NCBI GenBank assembly: GCA_003313425.1
Contig: NHZP01000039.1
Location: forward strand, 372,001 to 436,000
DNA: 64,000 nt
From: Pseudopyrenochaeta lycopersici
Lineage: Eukaryota; Ascomycota; Dothideomycetes; Pleosporales; Pseudopyrenochaetaceae
Reading direction: 5' to 3'
In this document: positions 33,484 to 45,127 of the stretch, piece by piece
Numbering within the stretch: position 1 is the stretch's first letter
Layout of the letters: each line of letters opens with the position of its first letter
Made by a program: the position numbers and the translations under genes
Notes under the pieces: generated by a model
Told to the model about the DNA's origin: nothing
What the model saw: the letters and a program-made list of their open reading frames with translations, nothing else
Database searches by the model: none

Positions 33484-36097
33484 CTATCCTTGACCAACAT
33501 CAACAACTTGATGTCCTGGGCTAGGTGGTACATCTCCCGTCTCCCAAATCTTTTGCTCGTCTCCCAGCCTAAACAGAATCTCACCGCCTTCACTCATAAT
33601 CCCTCCTACATCTTCATGCTCGAACCAATTCTTCGTCCATTCTTGGCCATTGATATTCACCCCTTGAACGTAGTACCCTTGCCTTCCATCGCCATCATCG
33701 AGGCCCTCGGCGCGGATGCGCAGAGTGTGATTATGGTTTACGGTAATATTAATATCAGAGAACCATGGGGATTCAAGGAGATACACGGGCGTAGTGACAA
33801 TAGGATAGAGGCCAAGCATTTGCCATACTAGCCAGCAGTTTAGTGCGCCAGCGTCCGAGTTTCCGGGAATGCCGTTGCTAGTGTTAAAGTAAAAGTCGTT
33901 AGCGAGTTGGCGCGAGCGTTCTACACTCTTCCACTGCTTGTTGAGGTAGTTGTATAGATATGGGGTCTGGAAGTCGGGCTCATTGGCAATGTTGTTGATG
34001 GTGTTGATGCCTAGGCCTTGCGCACCGAGATTGACGCCAGAGGTGTTGGGCTGGAAGACATAGTCAAGACGGTTCTCAAAGTGAGCGGCTCCACCCATGA
34101 GCTCAATCATTCGTTCAACATCATGGGGAATAACAAAGGAGTATTCTGTTTGCATATTAGATTGGTGTCATTGTGTCAAGTAAAACCAAATTACTTACCG
34201 AACGCAGTGCCCTCATAGCTCTGGTCAGCCCAATTGCATCTGCCACAATCTGTGATATTGTAGGTCTTATAAAAGGTACCGTTTGCGAAGCGAGGCATAA
34301 CGAAGCCGGTAAAGTTACGACTTGTGGCTTCAGGATCCCAGCTCAATTGCCATCCGGCTGAGCGGCGAAGGTACAAATCGCGATCTCCGGGTGCTTCTCC
34401 AGCAGCGATCTGGCTCACTGCGAAATCGTTCAGCGCATACTCCACCGTCTTCGAAACCGCACGCGTATTTCGGTCCGCTGAGACATATCCAAGTGGGATC
34501 CAGTCATCAAGTGCAGAGCGGCCTTCCTTGAGAGAGCCTTGCGGGTCAATTGGATTCTGATCGAAGAATGGCAATACCTCAGCGTTCTTCTTCACCGCGG
34601 CGTATCCTTCAGTCCAGTTGATTTTACCTACTAGTCCCTTCACATACGCATCCGCAAGGACATTGTCTGCATTGGAACCTCCCTGAACCAGACCATTATA
34701 GTTGCCAGACCTTCCATCAGGTAGAAAGCCCTCATTCTTAAACATGTCGATCAATGCACGAATCATTGACTCATAATAGCTCGGTTGGATGAGATGCCAC
34801 AGCGACACCTGGTTGCGGAAGAGATCCCACATCGTGTAGAAATCGTCCCAGTATGGCTCATCTGATTCCCAGAGCGGGTTTTCGCCTACGCGCTCGCTGG
34901 GGATGAGGTGCATAAAGTACAAACTGGAGTACAATAAGGCTAGACGCGTCTTATTTGCAGACTCGGACGTGTCAACGCGGATTTTGGAGAAGACGTCACG
35001 GTTCCATTCGTCTCGTGCCGCTTTTGTTGCGTCTTCAATAGACCAAGATGCAAGCTCAGAATTCTTGTACGCGCAAGCTTGATCAACAGACATGAACGAG
35101 ATGCCGACGCGCGATTTGATTTCCGTGGTATTGTTCCAGGAGAAAATAGCACCAACACGGTCGCCCATCGGTCCTGAGCGTGCAGTCGATCCAGTAAACG
35201 TTGGCTTCGGCATGGTTTCATTATTGAAACTGCGGAAATGCCGACTAGTGGGAAATGTATTCTTTCCCTTGAAAGCTTTGGCTTCGTTAGGCGGAGTATC
35301 AAACTCTCCGCAAACATAAACAGTCACTGGGGCGCCAATGCACCACCCGCCTGCAATCGAGGTCCAGCCAGTGTAGATACTTGAGTTTGGCTGGATTTCG
35401 ATCTCCCCGCCAGTATAGAACTGAGTGTCCCACGAACGGTCTAGATGCGGTAGGTAGTGCGAGAGATCCACAAGCACGTGGCTGTCAGAAGACGAAGGGT
35501 AGGTGTAGTGATGCAGTCCAGCATGACGAGAGGCTGCAAGCTCAACTGTGACACCTGATTCTAACAGTGTGCGGAAGTAGCCTACGTTCGCTGTATCTTC
35601 GCCGACCTGATTTTGGTCAGTAACGGCCCTCTAGCGTTTCGTTATTAATAGTAACATACTCTCTTCTGCCAATATGTCTCATTGTCGAGTAAATTGACAT
35701 TGCCATCAATCGTCGTCAACGGCATCTGCGCCGGGAACCCGTACTTTGGTCCGCCTCCTGTGCCTGACTCGTGCATCAAACTGATGCCGGTCACTAATCC
35801 TTTTGGTGTCCATCCGCCATTCAAGACGCTCATGTTGACCGGCGTTTCATGGGTGTCGATGCCGAGTTTGACCATGCCAAAAGGCACTGCCCCTCCAACA
35901 AAAACATCACCACCGCCATCTGAGTGTTATTAGTATGGTATGATACATGTAGAAGGGAATAGTATACATGCATAGCCCGGAATTGCGCCTTCTGAGCCAA
36001 TGAATGGGTTCACGTATTGAGCGTAGTCAACATCTTGAGCTACGGCGCCTCCAAGTATCGCCAATAGCCCTGCAGTTATAGACCTCATCTTGAACAT
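33484..36097 (-). CDS. Secreted GH92 alpha-1,2-mannosidase
   Basis: Calcium-dependent exo-mannosidase that trims alpha-1,2-linked mannose from N-glycans or mannans. Exons 36097-35968, 35919-35660, 35606-34199 and 34145-33484 (introns of 48, 53 and 53 bp) encode 819 residues. Signal peptide in the first ~20 residues (ITAGLLAILGGAVAQ); a second in-frame ATG three codons on is equally possible. Family blocks: YVNPFIGSEGAIPGYAYGGG, GAVPFGMVKLGIDT, ISLMHESGTGG, RVGISFMSVDQACAYKNSE, WDDFYTMWDLFRNQVSLWHL, FLPDGRSGNYNGLVQGGSNA, YVKGLVGKINW and, near the C-terminus, GIPGNSDAGALNCWLVWQML, which carries the conserved catalytic-region Asp. The protein is full length. Many N-glycosylation sites agree with secretion. 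Confidence 0.95.
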
Positions 36098-36453
36098 GAC
36101 GAAAGCCGTGGAAGAGCCTCAAACATGCGGCGCATGGCCTACTTATCCCACAATGCGTGACCGTTTGCACATCTCGGAGCAACATACCCCGCTTCTGCAC
36201 ATCGCTACTTCCATGGGCACCTTCATGGCCACCAGCAAGCTTTGAAGTTACACCGACAAGCCGTTATTGCTGGTAAATAAGCTAATGTGGTGGGGTATGA
36301 CGTCGAGCTAACACCCCGCCTTCTCCTTCTGCTACATGGTACCTATCGCCAAGCTGCGGAGATATGCAAAATGATAGTCGGAAGAAATTCCCGAACCTGT
36401 TTGTAGACTAGCTGTATTTACACCTCATCTCTTCTCCATCTCGACATCCATGT
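36098..36453. other. Promoter-side spacer of the GH92 gene
   Basis: About 350 bp upstream of the GH92 start. A GTGGGG element lies at 36290-36295. Nothing coding. Confidence 0.35.
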
Positions 36454-38330
36454 TCATTCTTTGCTACCTGCAGTCGTTCCTGGGGTCATGTTCCAAGTGC
36501 CATGTTCCCATTGCTCAAAGCTATCATTTCGGCTGATTCGGATGCAGTTCTGGTCTCCGATGCAACGCTTTCTTTCCTTCGCTATATCTTCCGCTGGTTT
36601 CCTTGCCCATGTCGCTGGCTGCCGCGATTTAGCCGTTATGATCTGCAGTACTTTTACTGAAGTCGCTTCAAGTGCCTTCGCTACCAGTATTTTTCGTGTG
36701 CTGGCCGAACTTTTAAGTTCGCATCTCATCCCCGTCTCGATTGCTGGGGTGACGTTGCATTGGTGTCGCACGTTTCCGGGACGCGTCCGTTTTACAAGCT
36801 TCTGTCCTACTTCGGTCCCTTTACTATCAACGGTACGGGCCCATTGATTCTCGGTCTTCGGTCGTGGGGTTTTGTTCCATCGGGGAATGGAACTGCTATT
36901 GGAGTATATGAATTATTCGGACCATCTGAGTTGCTCAGTTGGTTTGTGACTTGCTTCCAGCGCCTCGCATTTCTCCCTGTACATTCTCTTCTTCAATTGT
37001 GAAGTCATATTTCAACTGCGGTCGAATACGAGCGGTCGCGCTAAATTTACTACCTCCGACTCCAACCCTTTCTGAGTCGGCAGTATTCTTTAGATCGCAT
37101 CGTTATGTCTATGGGGTAGAGCTCGCATTGCGTATTTTGCGGCGACAGTTGCTTTCTTTCCAGCATCCCACGTTGATCCTGCTCTAAGTTGATTAGAGAG
37201 TACCACTGCAGCATCAATGCAATTCGGATACTGATTTTCTCCGGATCTTAACCTGGATGAATAGGCCGTTCTAGTGTCCTACCAATGTCATGGGTCTATA
37301 CTTGGGCCAGAAATCCAGAAAAGCCGGTCCGCTTCGCGCTGGGAGGCGTGGTCTTATTTATTCATCGTTGCCGATGCCATGTTGCACATTTCTCACCATG
37401 AATTACTGAGCTGAGATGAGAAAAGCTCATTCGAAAGGGATCTACCTACAATTTACTCCTATCTCAATGCAGTCGATATCGATTCATATCGAGCTTTGCT
37501 GCCTTTTGGCCCTGCTTCCGATCTGTACCAGCGAGGACGCACAACGCTGCACCTAATCTAGTGATCAGCTCGTTTCTTCGGGGCCACTTCGGTCCGCTAA
37601 TGCCACCCGAACCACGTGTGCTGGGAATGAAGCATGTAACAAGATTCCGCCGATCGGATGGGCATCTTTCCTTGTAGATCTGCATGTTCTTTCATTGGCT
37701 CGGAATTTCTTCGGTCGCGCTTGTGCTGTCGAAAGATACCACCGGCTCATATACAAACAGATTCGGTGCCAGTCTCATTCTGCGCCTATCCTTCGCTGGC
37801 CGCTTTGGATCTTCTAAACCGTTCCACACTCACTCCGGATCGTCACGTCCTTTGGAGGCCTCTCGCTTCAATTTCTCGTGCTCGGCTTCATCGCGAGAAA
37901 AATCCAGGATCAAGCTTGGGTTACTTCGGGCGATACGCCAGCATCAATCGTCTGTTGATATCTCAGCCAATTGGTCTGCTCCACGTGATTAGGCTCTTTA
38001 AGGGTCTCATAGCCACGGATGATGGATTGCGGTCCGAATTCAGGAGCGATTTCAACTTTGTTGCGGTATTCCCCGTTGGATTTAAAAGCCTCTTTTCCAT
38101 CTTCTTTCAGCTCTTCTGATACTTTCAAGAAGCCCTCTATTTGCTCCTGATTGCTGTCTTCTGCGCTTCCTTGTCACCTTGCCAACCTAGGTTCTCATAG
38201 CTTCTCTCAAATTGGGCATGAATGGTATTCGTAGCCGCTCGAGTTTGGCGTGATGGCTCAGTAAGACAACTTACTATAGCTTGAGTTGGTGCAATCTTTA
38301 TGTTCCGATTCCTGCTTTGCTGCAAATTTT
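36454..38330 (-). pseudogene. Unrecognised degenerate coding remnant
   Basis: The minus strand is purine-rich and reads as broken protein sequence over about 1.9 kb. In one frame, from roughly 37180 down to 36454, long coherent pieces (QLKKRMYREKCEALEASHKP, VKVLQIITAKSRQPATWARK) are interrupted by three stops, at least two of which would be CAA-to-TAA or CGA-to-TGA. Further upstream, EQIEGFLKVSEELKEDGKEA and HVEQTNWLRYQQTIDAGVSP lie in another frame, followed after a shift by LILDFSRDEAEHEKLKREAS. I recognise no domain; a decayed mobile-element gag-like protein or a decayed host gene would both fit. I found no flanking repeats and no reverse transcriptase or integrase motif. Plus-strand frames here are shadows. 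Confidence 0.4.
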
Positions 38331-39658
38331 ACATCATATTTTCTTCCGGTCGCTTGACTTATGCCTTTCAATTGTATTCTGGCCTCTGACTTCTAGTATG
38401 CACAGGTTGTGATAAACTTCAGGTAAAATTCGGTTCAGCCAAAGAGATCGGAAGCAACACGATGCACAAGACGAAACCGACATCCAATCAGGATGTGGGA
38501 CTAGTTCTAGATCTAAGTCTACATCTAGTTCCGATGAGTAAACATATGAAAGCAATCTTCTGAGCTTGAATAAGGACACGAATTGGGATAGCATGGCGAT
38601 ATTTCTACCGGGTTTCTGACACTCTAGTCGCCAATCTCTCGATTATGACTACCGGGTCGGAACTCGGAGAGGCACTGCTCGAAGATCATCTTGAGTGGCT
38701 CATCACAGCCAGTGAAGTGACAACTTGTGCCTAGGCAACTAGCGTGGCGACTGTATCCTTACGTATACCCTTGCCAGTTCTCTCGAGTCCCAGCAGTGCT
38801 TGATGTAAGAAGTGCTGTTCGGGACCGAACGTACGTTATTTCTGCCGTGGTAGGCAGTCACATTGGTGTTGGCTGTGACATGATTGTGGATAATACCGCC
38901 ACTTTCTTGCGCAGATTTTGGTGCATCTCCTCACGTAACGGTTGGCATTCATACTTGAGCTGCTCCAAATGTAGATCGCGGCCGTGCTCCAAGACCTACG
39001 CAGCGCCTATCTTTGTTCAGATAACGCTCAATATATTTGTTTACTACTATTTCAGGTACACATTGTGCATTTTTCTGATCTACTTCATATCAGCCAAGAA
39101 AGCTTTTCGTGCCTATCAGTGAAGTTTAAAGCTTTACAAATTGGCTACTAATGCTCGTGAGACAAGGCAAAAAACCTTCTCTCTGAGTGTATCTGCTAAA
39201 ATGCTCGCATGTGTCTACTAATTGCGTCACCATGGCAATGTCGCATGTTTTGCTTCTCCCAAGATTTTGGTAGAGCTCAGTCTGAGTAGCAGTTGATGAA
39301 ATTGGGGCAGGCAAGGGGAGAAGGGGGGGTTGCATGTACTCAGCGGGCTAAGGTGACATGATCCAGGCTACGAAAGTACTGCATTGATACTCATATTCAT
39401 TGGGTAATTGTATCGTTGTAGTGGTGCTGTCCTATCTGTGCTCTCTTATAGCTATCTTATCGCAGTAATATCACTCGGACATGATATCAGACCCCAAAAG
39501 CTAGCGGTATTGATTCATTACTATTTGGTAAACTGAACGCCTTAAACACCTATATATCTAATAGGCTTTCAGGCGTGCCGTAGAATCGTGGCGCCTTTCA
39601 TCTTCTGGGTAACGTGATTTAGTTCTTACAATATTAGCATGTAGAACATAGAATCTGC
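38331..39658. other. Intergenic, nothing supportable
   Basis: About 1.3 kb. A plus-strand frame of 131 codons (38727-39122) has an ordinary start but no motif and an aromatic-rich hydrophobic end; it could be chance. A minus frame at 38334-38594 may extend the decayed region. Confidence 0.35.
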
Positions 39659-40685
39659 TTACCTCCAAACCATATCTACATGCCCCTCAGGATAAAAGTA
39701 GGTATCATCTAACGCGACGTCACGGCTGCTCTCCAACGCATACAGCTCGTCTCTCTCAGGCCATACAAATGGAGCATTATCTTCCACCGCGATCTCAACA
39801 GAGTATCTCGAGTCTTTAAAGCGTCGAAGCATAGAAAATATAGGAGTGGTAATGTCCCGCAGCAAATTCTGGAACTCTTCAGTAGAGGATGAATCGTCAG
39901 GCATATAAGTCCAGCCAGCTGGGCGATTAGCGTAGATGTGGATTGAGGCACCCTCTTTTAATTGAAAGAGGAATCCAAGTCGTTCAAGAAGGCGCTTCCG
40001 GGGCGAGAAGGCTTTCATATCATCTGCTGAGTGAGCAGTTCTGGCCGGAAAATCCCTTTGATCAAGCTTAATGCTAATCTTGGAGACCAAGCGACATCGT
40101 GGCACGTTCAAGTAGGCGACCTTTTCAGACAAGAAGCGCTCCAAAAAACCAACGTCCATACCTAAGTGAAATCGCACGGATCGATACCAGAGTTCTATAA
40201 GCTCCGCAAGCACCTCTCTTCCAACATATTCGGTACGCCAGTGATGCGCTCTGTGGCCTGCATGAAAAGGATCGCATGTCGGTGATGCAAGAACATTGCG
40301 AGTCTCATTAGACAGGACATTATTGTATATCATGTCTCGCAGCTCTCTAGGCATGCGCTCACATATCTTTTTGCATAATTGGCGACAGGATGCTTTCGCA
40401 TATGTGTCAAAATGCCTCATTTTGTTGAAGGCGACTGCCTGCTGGCCTTTGGCTACAGTTAACTTAACACGTTTGCGAGCGCTATCATGGAATCAATTAG
40501 CCTGATTCAAAACGTGATCTCAGCAGCATGCCATACTCAAGGGCTCGGATATAGAGTTTCTCAATCTCCTGAGCAGTTGGCGCGTCATCCCGCTCAGCTT
40601 CATCCGCTTCAAAGAGGGAGTGTGAATCGTCGAACTTCACTCTTTCGCCACGAAGAAACTCCGCAAGCGATGGTAAAGTCGCCAT
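39659..40685 (-). CDS. Family member E: PRELRDMIY protein, 323 aa
   Basis: Exons 40685-40537 and 40481-39659 (55-bp intron, gtatgg..atag) give 323 residues. It starts MATLPSLAEFLRGERVKFDD, then an acidic stretch and IRALDARKRVKLTVAKGQQA across the splice, MPRELRDMIYNNVLSNE, HHWRTEYVGREVLAELIELW followed by YRSVRF, FLSEKVAYLNVPRCRLVSKI and LFQLKEGASIHIYANRP. These are the same blocks, in the same order and strand, as the cluster at 14-19.5 kb, and intron 1 is again phase 2 beside an AL(E/D) motif. An in-frame ATG eight codons upstream (40709) is possible. A gtaag follows the last Trp codon, so an extra 3' exon cannot be excluded, but the plain frame ends at TAA. Confidence 0.75.
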
Positions 40686-40936
40686 TACTAAGGATAAAAA
40701 AAAGATCAAAGTTAGAATGAGAATTTAGATCTGTTTAAGAGAACTTGAGATGAATGGTCAGTTAATGCATTAGATGCCAGTGTAGAAGCGGGGTATAAAC
40801 TTGGCGTGTAGGGCATGCGCAAGCAGACAACACTTGAAAGCATATTGGAGATTTCAACAATACAAACTTGAAATAGGTAGAGATTTGGGTATCCACCTTG
40901 GCTATAGAGCCATCTTCGTGGCGTATCATGCACATC

Positions 40937-42334
40937 TCAGCAACCACCTGTCGCGCTTCCACCTACACAGACAGGTCCTGTACAATTCCAACCCCGATTA
41001 CCGACAACATTGCCACACAAATAGTTTGGCACAGTCGTCCCATTCGAATACCGAATGTCAACATCGCTCAAGGCGATATTCGTGCAAGGTGCCACAGCGC
41101 TACACTGCAAGCTCAAAACCCTACGATCTCTTGTTGTACCCTTGAAGCCATCGATTGTGACATCGCGGATTTGAAACTGGCTATTCGTGCAGTTACCCAC
41201 ACCTGGCGCGCCACTGAATCGTGTGCATTGAGAGATAGTGAATCCACCGCCACGCATCGCTTTGGTTGTAAGATTTTTCAACACCATGCCTCTTGCGTAA
41301 CCGAGTCCACCACCGCCTCCATTGGGTGGGTAACCGACTTGGTCATCCGTCCATGTTTTCACATAGAATGCATGTAAGGTATCTTCAAAGTAGATGTTTT
41401 CTGCACGAAAGTCTTCGATGGTTTCAAAAACATCATTGTACTGGCCGATCGAGCCCATGGCAATACCGAGGCCGTGGTAGAACTTTGAATCCAAGAGGGT
41501 AATGTTTGTGCTGTTTGCTTTCAAGGAAAAGGAGTCGTCGCCATTGTGGACCGTCCAGTTACGGAAGAGGAGGTTGCTGGAATAGAACGTATCAGCCCCA
41601 TCCGTGTTTGCTGGGAAGGTATTAGCAAGGGCTCAAGTAAGATCATTAACTGAGATCCTTATATAAAGGGAGCACGTACAGCTTGAAACCACATTACCAG
41701 TATTGTTGATGAAGATGTCCTCCCATACGCTGTGATGGCTATGAAGAATCGACATCGTCCACATTTGGCTTCTCAAAAAGTTTAGACCCTTGACGACAGA
41801 ATTTGTCAATCCAGTAAAGGTGATTTGATGTGGGCGGCCAGGATAATTTGACGTATTGGGCTGTTGACGAATCCATTGATACCAGTAGTCACCGTTACCA
41901 TTGAGGGTTCCTACACCATGACCGTTGATGCGCACGTTGTTACCACCGAGGATAAATGCTGTGGATTGATTTTGATACCCAACGGGAAGAGACGCATTAA
42001 GCCAGTATTGAATGTTGTTACCCCACTGTTAACCATGATTAGTTGTTGCAGTTTCAGCATGGACAAAACAATGTACCAAGAGCTCTCCTTGAACATCAAT
42101 GTCGACATCTTCCAGCCCGCGAATGTCCATAACAGAGTTGACATGGTATGTTGTGGGTGTGAAAATGATCCTGCCATGCCGCCCACACTCTCGAAAAGCT
42201 GCGCGAATGGCAGGCGCATCGTCCGTCGTGTTAGTACCCCCTGCTTTAACCGTGCAAGTCTTTCGCCGCTCGCCAGGATTGGCGTCTGCTGTTATGGCAC
42301 ATAGCGTTAAAGCAACCGTTGCAAGTACTTTCAT
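40937..42334 (-). CDS. GH28 pectinase (exo-/rhamno-galacturonan type)
   Basis: Right-handed beta-helix hydrolase of the pectin backbone, secreted. Exons 42334-42077, 42025-41680 and 41610-40937 (introns of 51 and 69 bp) give 425 residues. Signal peptide MKVLATVALTLCAITADA. GH28 markers: NTTDDAPAIRAAFRECG, WGNNIQYWLNASLP, SQMWTMSILHSHHSVWEDIF, NTDGAD (Asp205/Asp208) restored by the second splice, NGDDSFSLK (Asp226-Asp227) and GLGIAMGSIGQY, then FYVKTWTDDQ, which supplies the Lys of the usual R-x-K element. The canonical GHG is GLG here. A C-terminal Cys-rich end (NCTGPVCVGGSATGGC) is typical of exo-acting members. The pattern points to an exo-polygalacturonase or rhamnogalacturonan-acting subgroup rather than an endo-enzyme. 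Confidence 0.9.
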
Positions 42335-43742
42335 ATTGACTGTTTTGGATGATTATGTTGTCGCTACTTGGGCCAGTTATAGCATTTCAGGGGCGGGATC
42401 GCGCAGGTTGAGCCCGCTGCGAATGGCCCGATTCTATTCCGCTTGAGAAGCGGCACTCCTGCTGTTTCTGGAATCTTTCCGCTCGCGCCCTGGTTTTGTT
42501 CCATGCTCGATATTGATGTTTACTGGGGATGCAAGGCTGGGGATGCGGAGAGGTCGTACCCCACAGTGCGCTAGAATTCGCACGAATCGGGTAATTTCCA
42601 GTCACCCTTCTACCCGGGCACCATGCCGATCTTGCCAAACCACTCGGAGTGCATTGTACCGAAATTGAACAAAAAGAACGCAATAGAAATGCAGGTACGC
42701 CAATCCCCCCCTTGTATTAGCTGACGTGTAGAGGCACATTGCCTAATTGTTCGAGACCGAACATCTCAAGCCAGGTTTACGGCCATACCCCATGGATTTC
42801 GTATCAACAATTTAAAACCAGGCTCGATTTAGAACCATCTAAAATTCAAACAATCCAGCCTCTAAGATATGTTTCCATAGCTTTATCGGATGATCGACCT
42901 CGGAGTTCATGCATTGTTTGGCGGAACAACCATATCGAATCTTATCCACGAATACTGCCTCAACGACGTAGAGGTCACCTATGGTGAAACCTAGTCAGGC
43001 TTTACATGCAGATGATATTCTGTCACCTGAAATGAATGTAGGTTTGCCACGACCGCACGAATGAGCTCTGCACCTCTGCAACAGCTCCGCAATGTTAGCT
43101 ATCGGAGTGTTCTCCAAGAGAAGGTCATGCAGTCGATATACGCACCTCACCGCGAAGCGCAAATTTAACGAAGAGGGTCGTCCTAGTTCCACTTTACTTA
43201 ATTGGACTTTGCCAGATTGTTTTCTGACTTTCTCGCTATAGCGTATACGTCCATATTCATTTGTGTCGCTAAATTCCTACTGTTCTGCTAGACAAGAAGC
43301 CCACAATCCATCCTTCTCTTGTGAATCATATTATCCATCGTTACGAAAACGAAAGAGATGCTGAATGCACATGAGATTAGGGGTTGCAGGTCGGAGGCTG
43401 CTAGCGTACGAGGAGCTACAGACTTTGCCAAGCCACTATGCTACCACGCTTCCACGTCCTGCATCCAGTTCCCCGCAAATTATCACCCTTCTTCGCCTTA
43501 GAGTGAGCGGAGGCAGTTCTCAAATATTTGGAGAATTGAAGTTAAGACGACATTCAAGTGAAGGCATGGCTGTAGCTCCTCGATGCTTAGGTCGTTAGTG
43601 TTAGTGTTCATGCTAAAAAGAGAGCTTTATGGAAGTTTACTGAAGTGAGCGGTAGCGCAACGAATGTGATCGAAGAAGGAAAAGGGACAATTATATGGGT
43701 AGCTATTCAATTACACATGTATTACAGGACTTTACCATCTAG
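42335..43742. other. Intergenic, nothing recognised
   Basis: About 1.4 kb between the GH28 and FAD-monooxygenase genes. Only short overlapping frames are present. Confidence 0.45.
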
Positions 43743-45127
43743 CTAGGCGCCATTCGTTGTAGTCCCATTCTGCTTGCTCTTAAAATACTGTGTGAAGTCA
43801 TGCCGCACCTCATTGATAGATTCCGCAATAGCTTGACTAAAGGCTGGATCTTTACTCGCCTTCTCACAAACCTTAAAGAATTCATCTCTGCTCTCCTTAG
43901 CCGCAGGGTCCCAAAGGCGATGGAAGTTCGCTCTCGACATGGGATCGATCATTTCGCGCCAGACTTTAATACGAATCTCGCTGTATTTATCGAGAATACT
44001 TTCGTCTAGTTCATCTTGGTGTATACCCAAGAGGCAGTCATAGAGTGAACCAACATCAGCAAAGCCGCCAGTGAGACCTAGCCCACCGCTACGATGTCTT
44101 AGTATCAAGCAAAGCATACCGCGACCAAGAGGTTTCACTTACAAAGGGTTACAGAGATGTGCAGCGTCAGCCACGAGTACAATCTTTCCTTGTCGGAAAC
44201 TTGGTGCGCATCTTTGCTGGAGTTTGTACGGACTCATGCTGATCAGCTTATACTCGCCAGGTTTAGGGTTTCCAGGCAAGATTTGCTCATAGCGCAGTGG
44301 CTGGCGCTTGATCAGTTCCTCACGTGTGAGGTTTTCATCGTCACCATATGTGACTCGCCATAGACCGTCGTTGGTTATCTTTGCAGCCATATACCAGTCA
44401 GTGGGGTGGCAGATAAAGTTGGAATCCCAATATTTGAACCGTTCGTCGAAGGGAAGGTAGACCTAGACGCGTAAGTATGAACATACCAGACTGCACCTGA
44501 AGACCTACATTTGTGGCGACAATTTGCTGCTTCAAGGTCTCTCCTGGATATTCCTTTCCAAACAAAGCCGTCCGCACTCCGCTTGACGCACCGTCAGCGC
44601 CGATTAAATAGTCACCTGTAAGGCTTTTCTTCTCTCCTTCCTGCGTCTCAATAATCGCTGTTGCCCCGTTCGCATCTTGCTCAACGCCAACTACCTTGTG
44701 GCCCCATAAAATCTCAGTATTTGGATAGCTCTCAAAGTGCTTTACAATGAGCGGTCCCAAGCGATCCAGTGGTAATACGACCATCTCGTGTTCTGATCTC
44801 ACTGGCTGTCGTTCGAGGCCGGCTAAGAAAGTGGTGTCCTTCAACCGCCAGCAAACTCCACCTGGAAAAAGACCCACTTTGCGTACATCGTCCAGTATGC
44901 CTGCGCGTTTAAAATCATAGGTAGCTGGAGGTGCATAGTGAGCTGCACGAGGATTGTCGTTGATCTTGGTATCTGCATCGAGGATTGTGACCTTGATCCC
45001 CAGGTTTCGCGCCAGCAACACGCCTAGCAGAAGGCCAGAAGGACCGGCACCAGCAATCACAACCTACGTAAATTAGTCTTGTGGAATAGATGTAAAGGGC
45101 ACAACGTACATGGTTAAGTTTCGGCAT
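43743..45127 (-). CDS. FAD-dependent aromatic monooxygenase (PHBH fold)
   Basis: NAD(P)H- and FAD-dependent hydroxylase of an aromatic or related small molecule. Exons 45127-45110 (18 nt, MPKLNH), 45063-44509, 44462-44143 and 44088-43743 (introns of 46, 46 and 54 bp) give 412 residues, typical for the group. Motifs: VVIAGAGPSGLLLG (Rossmann GxGxxG), VTILDADTKINDNPRAAHYA, GDYLIGADGASSGVR (DG motif), QQIVATNVYLPFDERFKYWD after the second splice, and KIVLVADAAHLCNPFGGLGL with a following TGG (GD-type FAD ribityl motif, here with AD in place of GD). No membrane segment; cytosolic. No polyketide or peptide synthase lies in the window to indicate a pathway, so the substrate is open. Confidence 0.92.

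Noticed and set aside
37658..38119. 153-codon plus-strand frame
   Set aside because: It is the complement of purple-rich minus-strand remnant sequence and has no domain; the minus reading is more protein-like.
36454..38330. Retrotransposon or DNA transposon call
   Set aside because: No reverse transcriptase, integrase or transposase motif, terminal repeat or target-site duplication was seen; kept as an unassigned remnant.
38727..39122. 131-codon plus-strand frame with hydrophobic C-terminus
   Set aside because: No motif, composition typical of AT-rich chance translation, no splice partner.
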